Of a stretch of 64,000 bases of DNA, positions 11,714 through 23,000 are shown in pieces. Positions within the stretch are counted from its first letter, which is position 1. The number at the start of each line of letters is the position of its first letter. Both the position numbers and the translations under genes were made by a program. This DNA is from Welwitschia mirabilis. Taxonomy: Eukaryota; Gnetophyta; Gnetopsida; Welwitschiales. Where the stretch lies: positions 153,484,526-153,548,525 of the forward strand of contig JBOZIK010000001.1 in NCBI GenBank assembly GCA_051453625.1, in the 5' to 3' direction. Below the pieces are notes generated by a model. The model was not told the origin of the DNA. It searched no databases and worked only from the letters and a program-made list of their open reading frames with translations.

Positions 11714-12962
11714 CAAGAAATGCATTTGTAAGAAACAAAAAAAAAGTATCTCCTTTTAAAAGAGAGAAAAGGATCTCTATATATAAAGAAACAAAGGCAC
11801 ATAGCTCAAGATCACATGATTTAGCATTGATAAGTGGAATGGGTAATAAGTGACATTGAAGTATATGAAGAGATCATATTTATGAATCATGGACTTAGCT
11901 AAGATGAGTAATCTTCTTACTTTAATTAGAAAGTTTAATAACATGTATCATTTCCTTATGCTAGCTCTTTTTAATCCTTCATATGCTCATAAGTAATTTT
12001 AATTCATCCAAGACATGCATCAAAAGAATAAATGCATAAATCTCGAAATTGACATATGTCATAATGAGACAAACTCTTCAATTCCAATGAATAAAGCAAT
12101 GAGTATGCTATGAACAAATTGCCCTTATACATCTCAAGAACATAAAAATCATAGTAGAGTAAATCTACTTATTTATCATTTTTGGTTCTAAGTAAAAGTA
12201 CATGTACTTGTTTTAATGCTCATTTACTTCAAAATATATGAAATCTATCAATCACATAATACAAGGAATAAAATATTTATTTATAATACAATACATCTAT
12301 TACATTTATGAAGAATCTAAATGAGCAAAAACAAAAATGCAAAATATATTATTATTTCCTATTAGAACTTCCAATTTATTAGTTTTATCATGTGATTTTA
12401 ATTCCTCACATAATGAATTTATCTAATTTTAAATGTTTGAATATATTTTCTCTTAAAGACGTTTTAACATAACTTTTATCATTTTCATGATAAATTATAA
12501 AGATTATAAACTAGGATTAATTTTAAAATGATATATTATTTAACAAGGAACATAAATAAGGATAATTATTTAATATACTTAATATTCAAGTAAATAAGAT
12601 TTACAAATATGGGACATGACATTTCTTTTCTGCTTAGACTAATTGACTCTTAAGAATAAAAAATATGAGATATGATATAATTTAACCACTAATTTTAAAT
12701 AACTAAGGAGTTACTACAAAAATAATATTATTCATTATGGCTATAACAAGAAAGTAAACCACTTAAAATAGTAATCGTATCACAACAAATTTTCTCACAG
12801 TAATTACATCTCAATAATAAAAAAAGAAATAGAGAATAAATAAATAATATAGAAATTAAATTATCTTAGTAGACTCCATAATAATAAAGTTATTTTAATT
12901 TAATTTTTACTTAACTACTTAGGATAAATATTTAGACCTTTGAAAATCTAGATGTGATAACA

Positions 12963-14900
12963 CTGCAAAGGAAAGGTCTTAGATTTGGAACTTCAACTAA
13001 AATAACTGCATATACATTGGCAAGAAGAAGCTTGATATGTTAAACAAATTAATTACCTAACTACAAGTGATCTAGAATCTTAAAAAAAAAATACTCTAAA
13101 CTTATTCTATTATAAGCCTTAGCAAAATCGAATTAAAGAAGCAAAGCTTTATGACCATAATTAAAAGTTCATTTAAGATATTTAATGGTAGTTAAACTTT
13201 TTTCAAGAATGTCTCTTCTAATGTATATTAACCTCTATTATTATAGCACTAAATGATCAAGAAAAGACTTAACTTTGTTGGAAGCTCCTTTAGTCATAGT
13301 TTAGTAAGGAAATAAGCTAATAGACCATTAGTTATTAGTAGATAAAGGATCACTTTGATTAAGAGTTAATTTAATAATACCTCTATTAAGCCATTATCGT
13401 ATGAAGCCATATTAAATTTTTTTCTTATAAACGTTCCAAAGATCTAAACCTAAAACTCCCAAACCCACTTATAAAACTAACTAAAAAACCATCAATTCCT
13501 AGAGTAGTACAAAATGACATATCTCATAAAGCTTGATGTAGATCTTTGGTTAAAAGTAATGAATTCTATGCTAACATATTAATATTTATAGGAGAAATGG
13601 CCTATAAAATCATAGCTAAATGAATTGGAAAGATGGAATTTTTAGTTTAATAGTTCTTATTTTTTTCCAAAAAAATTATAAATGTCTTTATGATGAATGA
13701 ACGATTAACCATTGTCTCAATTTTTTTAATAGTAGCATGAACAAGTCTTCCCTTAAATAGGTTGAAAAATTATTTCAAATAAAAATATCTTACTCAAAGC
13801 CATTTTATCCTAGCTATTAAGTGATCATCCATGGTAGGATAATTCTTGAGTTTTTTCAACTATAATGTACTTTTTTGTAAAAAGTAAATCCATTTATTTA
13901 AACAAGTCCCATGAATAGTTTTGTCCTTAATCCAAATGAAACATCTATGAATTTGGCTTTGAACATTATATTACTTAATCTTAAATCTTCTACAAATGGG
14001 TCTAGCTAATTTAGGTATTAAAAAAATCTATTTTTAAACTAAAAAATATATTCAAAGAAGTCACAAGATCTTAGAATAGCATTTTAGACTTAAATGTAGA
14101 GATGCTTAAAATTTTGATATTTTAACAACATGATGTTAACAACAATAGAATTGTGTAAATTCTATGATTTCCACTAGGATTGAGCAAATTAACTAAAATA
14201 AAAAAAATAGATAATTAAAAAAAACCTAAATAATATCATATTCACTAACTTTAGGGAAACAAAGAAGGATAGTTGGAATATAATAGCAATCAAGTTTGAT
14301 AAAAATTAGCCGATAGCCATAGTGATGATTATATCAAGTAACCAGAAAGGAAGCTTCATATTAATGATGATTAGTAATACTACATGAATATCCTTCTCAA
14401 GATCAAAATCAACTATCAAGTTGTTTAAAGTAGAAAGGTGTTATTAACATTCTAGATGAAAGATTCATTTTATTGATATTTTTATCTAAGGACTCTAAAA
14501 TTGAATTAAAATAGATCTTTTTTAAATCTTGAACTAATAAAACTCAAATATCTTTATCTTTCAAATTATCCACATCCTTGATTAAAAATTTTGTAAGAAG
14601 TAGCAAACACCTATTGAAAACACTAACAGTAAATAGTAACTTGAAATCACACTTCATTTATTTCAAAATTGTGTTTATAAAATATATTAAAACCTATTTT
14701 GATTATCATCTTTAAAATGAACTACTTAGTTTCATGCTTATAATTTACATTACTTCCATTCTTCCTCTATTTGATCCTCTATTTTCTATTTCCAAAGACA
14801 TCCCCAAAGGGATATAAAATATTTCTTCTATGTCATTGAACCCTAGTTTCCATTTCTCAATTTCATCAATAGTCACTTTCTATTCTTAATTTTATTTATA
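12963..14900 (-). pseudogene. truncated L1-type LINE ORF2 (reverse transcriptase region)
   Basis: Read on the minus strand, reverse transcriptase blocks of a plant LINE appear: GIDGFLVSF near 13495 (family: PGxDG), then degenerate finger motifs, then FDFAKAYNRI at 13101-13131 (family: DFxKAYDRV) and a palm region to about 12965. Upstream, at about 13700-13930, the order WIKDK, LVHATIKKIETMVN and IIFLEKNKN resembles the linker between endonuclease and RT. The frame breaks many times. The sequence stops at the LTR-like boundary 12962, before the YADD box, so the 3' half is missing. The right limit near 14900 is uncertain and no endonuclease block was identified with confidence. Confidence 0.6.
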
Positions 14901-17900
14901 GTTCATGTATTATTAAAGTTTAACTAGATATAATTTAAAAATTAAGGTATAATTAATCATCTATCTATTACCTTTGTAGTCACTTTCTAGAATTGATTAA
15001 CCCTCAATAATTCTATTTCATTTTTATTTGTATTAAAGCATGATAGTTTGGATAATAAAAGTTCAAACTTATGTAGGTAAATAAAATAACCAAAAATTAT
15101 TAAGTAATATTAGTAACAGAAATTTTTAGTTTGTAAGGGTGTGTTTATTGATCTTTCTTAATGGTGTTAATATGGATATATTCTACTTTCTTCATATTAC
15201 TATTATAAGTTGTTTTAATAGTTTCATATCTTATTTTTTGCCATTTTTATGTTTTTAGGTATTAAATTATATTATCTTATATTTAACCTGGTATTTTTAA
15301 TACCTTATCATTTGAAAATTCTTGATTTTGATAATGTGTCAGATTGTGATCACATACTACATATCTTTTATGAAATATATTTATACAGATAGATGTTCAT
15401 TGTGATGAGGTCATATAAGCTAATTACCCCTCATGCTTGATAATGCTTAAATAGTTTAATGTGAATTTTATATTTAATTCAAAATTCTTTATAGCTAAAA
15501 TTTTTATTTAAAATAGTCATATTACACTTGGTAGTATGTTATGACTTGCCTATTATAAGGACGAATACATGCTTGCATATGTAAGAACTAGCACCTTTAT
15601 AATATAATCTTGATTAACTTTGATAAAGATAAATGATATTACTAAACACTCCTCTAACCAACTATTTCTCTAAGAAGTAAGTAAAGTTAGGGTTACTTCT
15701 ATAGAGTATCTAAGAACGACCTTATATATTATACATCTGAATTCTATTAAGATTGAAGTGATTTATTATTAAGTTAGAATAGTTAAAATTCATTATTATT
15801 GATATTAGTCTTCTTTTAAATTAATTTAGAATTCATGTGTAACTAATTTACCTCTACCATAAAAAATAAATTATTCCATTTTCTTACTTGAAATTCATAA
15901 AATAAGATAAAATAAAAATTTCGTTTTAATTAAGTAAAGAATTCCATTTTTATTTTTAAAAATGGTAATTAATATTCTTTTTAGTAGGTGGAGATAAAAT
16001 TGTCTTCTATATTTTCATGCATGACTTGTTCTATTAAGGAAAAAATAGTTGTACTTCACATTAATTAATTTATTATTTAATATTAATCATTTATCAAAAT
16101 AAATGAGTAATTATGTATATTCATTTATTCATCTAAAGTTATAATTTGAAATGTTTTTAAAAAGATCATTACGTTTACACCTTGCTTTACCATTCAAGAT
16201 CATTTGATTCCCTATTATCTCTTTTTACTTTAAATAGATCAACATCATCATCCTTTTTAACTAATCTATATTTTATCTATGCTAGGATATTTACGAGTAA
16301 TAGAGATACCACCAAGGCTGATGCATTTTATTAATTACTATAGGAATACATCATTATCTACCTGATGAAGATAAAAGAAAGAGAATGCCTATGAAAGAGG
16401 ACAAATTTACCTTTCTAGTGAGATAAACTACTTTTCAAAGTTTTATACATTATGCATGAGAAGAAAAGTGATGATAAGAAGAAATAATAAGAAGAATAAA
16501 ATCAAGAAAATAAAAGGAAAAAATTACTCATTAAAGTTTGTAAAGAGGGTACTAAGGATTGAGTTTTCAGTACTTTTATTCTTATTTATATAACACTTTA
16601 TTTACCAAATGATTAATATTATCTTTATTATTTAAAGAAGAATTTAGAAAAACTATATGAAGAACTTAATGTAGAATATGATTTAAATAAAAAAACTATC
16701 TGGCTCAGAGATTTCTTTTCTAGAATGAATTGAACATTTTAGATTTATCATTAGTAATGTTTTTAACACTTATTCTTCTTTTGTATATCTCATTTCTATC
16801 ACTTAAATGGCATAAGATTCAATATTTATAAGTTTATATTTAATATTATGAAATAATAAAATATAAATATTAAAAGTATTTTTCTTTCCATCCTTCTAAC
16901 TAATATCCTCAAATTTGTAGATGCTAGTGAACCCTTGAATGTACAAGGATAGAATGAAAACAGTGTTAATAATAGTACATATCAACAAATAATAAGAGTT
17001 GAGAAGAAATAAGAAATTAAGTTAGTCTCTAAGAAAAGAAGTGGATACATTTAGAATCTGATAAAAATAATAAGAGGAATAGGATAAGCCACAATAAATA
17101 TTAAGATCATTTACTCATACTTATTCCAAAGAAGAAAGCCAACTTATGGAGATGCTACCAAGAAATCATAAAAATTTGGCATAAAAAATTAAAGAAAAAT
17201 AAGAAAGGATAAGAAATAAATAATGTAAAATATTGATGACATTAAAAATGAAGTAGTTTCTAAATTTAATGAGCTTCATAAAAGCCTAAGTTCTAGAGAG
17301 AACTCTTCTCATGGAAGACATTCTTTGAGATCTTTTTCTTTTATTTAATTACTCTTTATTTTCTTCTATATTATTTTCTTTATAACCTTTAATGTCTTAA
17401 AAATATTAGAAATACATGATTCTCTCTTCCTCTCTCTATAATTTGAGCTTTAAAATTAAATTTTTGACACATTTATAATCCTTTATAACATTAATGATAA
17501 TGTAATATTTTGGTTAAAGGATCTTAAGGCATTAAATATATTTATATTTTTTTATTATTTATGCATTAGATTAGTATAAATGCCACATAATTGTATTCAC
17601 TTTTATTTATTTTGAAAGGCTAGAAATTAAAATCTTGAGAAAGATATTAAAATTTGCACATAAAATAAACTTACAAAATTACACTTTTTTTTGAACTTTA
17701 ATGCATTAATTTAACTTGATAAAAAAAGGGTCTAAATTAAATTTTAGTACTTTTTTTAAAGAATAATGGTTGATAGGTAGGTATGTACCACACAAATTCC
17801 TAGTGGCACTTGGCCCATGTAATTTTCACACTATGTATCCCATTCTAACATGGATGTTTGAACTTAGGACTATGGTTCAATATGTCTAAGGCTTAACCAT

Positions 17901-19026
17901 CGTGGAAATTAATCTTAGACTAAATTTTAATAATTTTAAATTTATTTAAATATTTTTTAATATTTATTAATATTTTAAAAACTTTTGATATTTTAAATAG
18001 CCTTTTGAACTTAAACTTTTCACATTATTTATTGAGGTTCTAACAAATATTATGGTTGAGAATGTGATTATACTTTGATCTTTATAATTTTAGCCCCATA
18101 TATTTTATTATATTAAATATTTTTATGCTATAAATAACGTCTTTTACATTGATTTTTCACTAGTGAGGTTTGATCCTAGTTATTTTCTAAGTTTTACTAT
18201 AAAAAAACTGATATTTAGTTTTTACTATGTAAATTATATTATGCTACATGTCTTTTAACCAAAGACATAAATCTGAAGGAGACTATTTCTATCTTTAAAT
18301 TTTAGACACTATTAATGTTTAGAGTATGAAGGAGGGTCTTCTGAAATCTAAAGCAAACATTGACCATAAAATAATAAAATAAAAGATACAGTGTCAAAAT
18401 TAAATTAAATATCATAAAATCAACTTCTATAATGATGTACTTAATTAATATTAATAACTAAAAATTTGGGTTTGTCTCAATTCAATGAATCTCAATATAT
18501 TAAGCATGTGAAACTAAATAAAAAATTTTAATTTAAGGATTATACAAGAAAATCCTACATTAAAGAGTAAGGACATCTTATTTTCATCTTGAAAATTATT
18601 TTATACTCCTCATTATTAGAAGTAACATTGAAACTTATCTTTCTTTTTACTTATTTTCCATTGATATCATTATGGCTTCCATGAATAGGATGAGAGATTA
18701 TCTCATCATGAGGCTTTAAGTATTTTTCGTTCCTCACTAAGCATGTGAAAATAACTATTTCATAAGGTAACTTTTCTACTAAGCATAAGGGAACACTCTA
18801 TATTGAATTTATATCCACTCTAGTATTTTCATATTAATTAATATCAGTCAATCTATCATTGGATTTTATTTTATTTTGTATCATTAATACATTTATGATA
18901 ACTTACATTACACTAGTTTGTTTGAAATGTTCTTGAATATTTATTTATCTGAGTTTGATTAGTTTAATTATTTATTAATATTTTATTTAAATTAAAATGT
19001 TATTATCTCTAGAGAGACCTCATGGA
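14901..19026. other. unassigned AT-rich sequence
   Basis: No protein family was recognised in 4.1 kb on either strand. Parts (16920-17300) are Lys/Asn/Ser coding-like but full of stops. At 17770-17910 there is a less AT-rich patch of about 140 bp with low-frequency words such as TGGCACTTGGCCCATG. It stands out from its surroundings and may be a fragment of a separate repeat. The rest shows only A/T-rich simple sequence. Confidence 0.4.
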
Positions 19027-22000
19027 TTAATCATACAATTCAAAAAATATAGATACATAAGCATTAGCATTTATAAAGAACCTTAAATTTATTTGATATT
19101 CATGTAGCTTGAAAACATCCTGAAGATAATGTTCAACGATTATTAGTGGTAACATAAATAACTCATCTATATCTTTTCTCATGATATTCCATTTGCATCT
19201 AAAAAATTTAGTGCCACAACACTTTAATAAAATATAATAATCATCCTCTTCTACTTGTAATAAGAAAATACAACATGTCCCATCTTTTAGTTTTAACTCC
19301 AAGAGGATGAAATCTCATCCTTACTGTGCTAACTAGATTTCTTTTTAATAATGGTATTTATACAAATAGATGCTTCACTTTCTTCTTAAATTTTCTTCCT
19401 TGAATAGTCTCACAAAAAAAATGAATAGATGATCCTAAATGTTTCATTATTGTAGCCACAACTTGTTCTTAACATAACATGCCTTTTTTTGAGTAATTTT
19501 CATTACCTTACTTGAAAGCTTAATTTTTTTATAAATTCTAATATTCTAATCAAATTTTAAAAATTAACATATTTCCTTAGCTTTAAAAGATAATATGTTG
19601 GCCTCTAATAATAAGTTTGCATATGGTAATTAAGTTCTTACCTTAAGTTAATCTCCCAAACATTGTTTTTAAAGTTTTTATATTTTATTTTATAAACCTT
19701 TGATAAGGATTGGGATCCACACTATGCATTCATATCTAATGGCTATTTGCATAATCATATTAAATAATTTCTTTTGTACCTTCCATCACCAAATATTTCC
19801 TTTCTTACATTTTCTCTTTATAGCATAAAGAGAATTTCATCCATTGAAAATGGTTTGTAACACTCATTGATTTTATTTGTATTTTGAAAACATTCTAATC
19901 CTAAGTATTTTTTTAAATCAAAAATAATAACATGTTTATTACTTAGCTATAAATTATAGTTTTTATCATTTATTTCATAAATAAGAATTTTTGTTTCAGA
20001 ACATTTACCTTCATCCCTGAGTATTCACAAGATATTTCTAATACTTTTAACATAGTTATAATTCTTAAATAAGAATTTGTAACTAGTGCTATATCATATG
20101 TAAAAATTAAGAGGCAAAGCAGTTTTTTAATCTATCTTCATTGCATACCTTTATAATACATACTACATCCATATTTCTAATTCATTCATAAAAATTAAAA
20201 ACTATGGTGATAACAAAGAATACTCTTGTGTCACTTCTATGTTATTATAAAACTTGAAAAATCATTAAGTATTCATGATTCTTAATTTAGCCATTAATTT
20301 TTCATATACTCTTTATATGAATAGTAATAAACTATAGTTACCATTAATATTAATATCTCTATTCCATAATTTATCTCTGACAACTGAGTCATATGATTTT
20401 ACAAAGTTAATAAAACATGAAAATCATTTTACATAACTTATTTTCTTACCTCATACAAAACTTTATAGTAATCAGATGAAAAAACTTGCTTTAGAGAGTG
20501 CACATAAATTATTAGTTTTTTATCACGTTTCTAGTATCTTCTTTAGGATAGTATCAAATAATTTATTAAATAGATATCTAATCATGATTAGTTTATAGTT
20601 ATTATAATTCAACTTATTTCCTTTTTTAAACAACATAAGAGCTCTAATAATTGTCCTTTTCTTGTTTACTTTACTCTTTAAGTCCATCATTCAAACTTTT
20701 CACATGTTTCTTTTTACCCTAATGGAGCACTCCATTTTATTAATTTCATACATATTCCTTTTGAATCCATGGTATTTTTAGAAGATAATTTATTAATTTC
20801 ATTCCACAACCTATCTAAAGTAAGCTATATTACATCTAAATTCATATGTTTCAATTTTTGATCCACCTCATGCTAACAAATAGTACTAAACTTCTATAAA
20901 AGGAATATTATCACTTGATGAGTTTCTATTATACAAGAAATTCCAAAAATTGCATGGATCTTATTTTATTATCTTTAATAGACATCCTTGATGTTATTTT
21001 ATAAATAACATTTTCTTATTATAGATAAGCCTTTTTTACTTTCTAATCATATCCAAATTGTTATTAGATTCTTTAATGACCTGCCTTAATTATAAGAGGT
21101 TGACATCAAACCAAGGTTTTGGATCTACAAATCTCTTACTAGGAGCTACTTTTTGTGTTTCATATAGAATGTTCTTTTCTAATGATATTTATTACTTTTT
21201 GATTTTTCATTTCTTTTGTACCTCTTATTAGAAAGATTCCTTATGTTCTATAGTAATTCATTTAAATATATTCTTATCTGACATCTTATAATAAATCCTT
21301 TCTTTAATCTTGAATTCCAAAAGATGATGTAGTAACTTTAGAAATTAATTTTTGAGTCTAAAATCATTGGTACATGGAATATATTAATGTAAAATAAGTA
21401 ATAGATTAATACAAAAACATCCTTATGGCTTAGAAAATGTAAATTAAATGCTATGAAGAAAGATTTTAATCTCATTTATAACTATAAGATACAATCCCTG
21501 TTTCCATTTTAGAAATTGATTTTCCATAAAATTTAATTCAACACTCAGTTAGAATCTCTCCAAGCCATTATTATTTTTTTTGTAATCTTGCATATCCAAC
21601 CATCCTTGATTATCTTGCTATTATATAATATCAACTTGTCTTAACCTAATCCTTTCATTGAAATCATCACATAAAAATATCTTTTATTTTATTTTAAATT
21701 TTTCTACATCCTTTTCTAAAGATTAAAAGAAATATTATTTTAATTCCTTATATCTATTATAATATGTTTCTTCTCTTGTATGAAAATAGTAAAATGTAAG
21801 GAATATAGAAAAATTCTATTACATAAAACTTAACCAAGGGAACTACTTATGCTCATCAACTTTATCCAAAATGACTAATCTATTTAGCTCTTTTTCAATG
21901 AGATAAGGTAACCCTTTTAAATATTTTTCTTTCTTATTCATTATTTTACTTTTTATTAATATCTTATAAAAATGAGGTATCTCAAAGTTTTCATCTTCCT

Positions 22001-22200
22001 CCTCTTTCTAAGTTTCTTTAAAACCAAAAATGTCAAAGGTTTTGGAATATTCAATATTATACAAGGTTGTGACTTTTAATGTAAACATCCACTTAATACT
22101 TGGAAATCTATAATGCAAGGATCTAATTTATTAATGTTGAACCCTTTTCTTTATAATTGCTATATACCTAGTATTCAAGAATGCAAGTTTTCCTTCTTCT
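19027..22200 (-). pseudogene. LINE ORF2 remnant (endonuclease + RT + C-terminal Cys motif)
   Basis: From N- to C-terminus on the minus strand: FDIFGFKET, a stop, then KEEEDENFEIPHFYK (21966-22043) fits the endonuclease block with the conserved Glu-Thr. FLCDDFNERI (about 21651-21680) is the GDFN block with Gly changed. In the RT, KKGNKLNYNNYKLI (about 20595-20635) matches the FKKGD..NYR block. NFVKSYDSVVRDKLW (about 20360-20410) matches the palm Asp block. VTQEYSLLSP, stop, FLIFMNELE lies near 20190-20250. YDIALVTNSYL (about 20068-20100) is the catalytic box with one Asp kept. LKKYLGLECF lies near 19895. The open frame 19027-19302 is the C-terminus, with EEDDYYILLKCCGTKF resembling the Cys/His motif that ends many LINE ORF2 proteins. 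Its start cannot be defined. Confidence 0.72.
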
Positions 22201-22404
22201 TGAGCCTTCTTAATCTCCTTTTACTCTTCAACCTTTTATGTAAATTTATTTTTAGTTACATATTTATTACAATAAAGTCACTTTTATTTTAGGTAAATTT
22301 TATGTCATCATATATATTCTTTGGTATCATTAGTTTTGAATTTAGTTATAAGATGTTGATATTTCTCTTCTTTATGACCAATTCTTCTGGTATGTTTATC
22401 TTCT

Positions 22405-22760
22405 TTATGAAAATTTTGATATTACATTTGAGATTTTTTTCCCCTCATGTTCTATGAGACTAAAAATATGAATATTTAAATATTTGTCATTTTTCTCATT
22501 CTTTTCGATGAGGACTATTAAAATTACAAATCTTATTTTCATAGTATTTCGCTTCTTTATAACTTCTGATTTGGCTTTCACTAATGAAATATTCTCTTGC
22601 ATCTTTCCATTCTATAATTATAAATTCATGAAGGTTTCATTTTTTATAATAATTATTCTAGAGTCCTTCATAGCTTCCAATTTTACTTCTAATGAATAAA
22701 TCTTCTCTTGCATTTTTAGAATTCTATACTTTAAGCTTCCATCAGGATTTTATGATTTGT
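22405..22760 (-). pseudogene. coiled-coil fragment, possible LINE ORF1
   Basis: Two related segments rich in Lys, Glu, Leu and Ile occur on the minus strand: MQEKIYSLEVKLEAMKD (about 22670-22720) and MQENISLVKAKSEVIKKRN (about 22545-22602), the second opening a 65-codon frame that ends at 22405. Heptad-like spacing of hydrophobic residues suggests a coiled coil, which is common in LINE ORF1 proteins. It lies directly upstream of the endonuclease in the same orientation. No conserved domain was recognised, so the link to the LINE is inferred from position. Confidence 0.45.
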
Positions 22761-23000
22761 GATTACTATCTTTTTTTAACGTATTAGAATGATCATATTT
22801 TTTATATTTATGATATTAAATTTCCTTCCTTTATAATTATTTTTTAAACATCACATTTATTAGATAATTCTATGTATTCAAATCATTTTTCATTACTTCA
22901 TGCTAGGTTTCCAGTGTGTTTTGAAATTCCTTATTTGATTTTGAAATAACTCTAGTTACTTTGGAATCATAACAATCTTAATAAATTAAGGTATTAAGAG

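Larger units (their letters stand above)
11340..12962 (-). repeat. LTR-like sequence, right copy (minus orientation)
   Basis: This is the partner of 6650-7556. The right end reads TGTTATCACATCTAGATTTT on the minus strand, beginning with TG as an LTR should. A minus-strand TATA-like box (complement of CTCTATATATAAAG, near 11775) lies at the equivalent place to the left copy. A GT/GA microsatellite with a gap has expanded inside it. Its right edge coincides with the point where the L1-type LINE on the right is cut off, which supports a real element boundary at 12962. Confidence 0.55.
19027..23000 (-). mobile_element. degenerate LINE of non-L1 appearance
   Basis: On the minus strand a coiled-coil ORF, an APE-type endonuclease, a reverse transcriptase and a C-terminal Cys-rich segment follow each other from about 23000 down to 19027. 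The RT motifs differ from those of the L1 element at 440-5220. The Lys-Ala-Tyr-Asp block is followed by an Arg-xx-Leu-Trp pattern, and the post-finger block is followed by FLIFMNELE, patterns I associate with CR1/RTE/Dualen-like lineages rather than plant L1. The clade assignment is an inference. All parts are broken by stops and frameshifts. Confidence 0.7.

Noticed and set aside
11423-11853. Several overlapping open frames of 69-121 codons on both strands
   Set aside because: They are made of repeated Val-Cys, Ser-Leu, His-Thr or Glu-Arg codons from the GT/GA microsatellite and run through undetermined bases.
17860-17900. GGTTCAATATG as the B box of a tRNA gene or SINE
   Set aside because: The B box core GGTTCGANNCC is not matched, and no A box or cloverleaf could be built around it.
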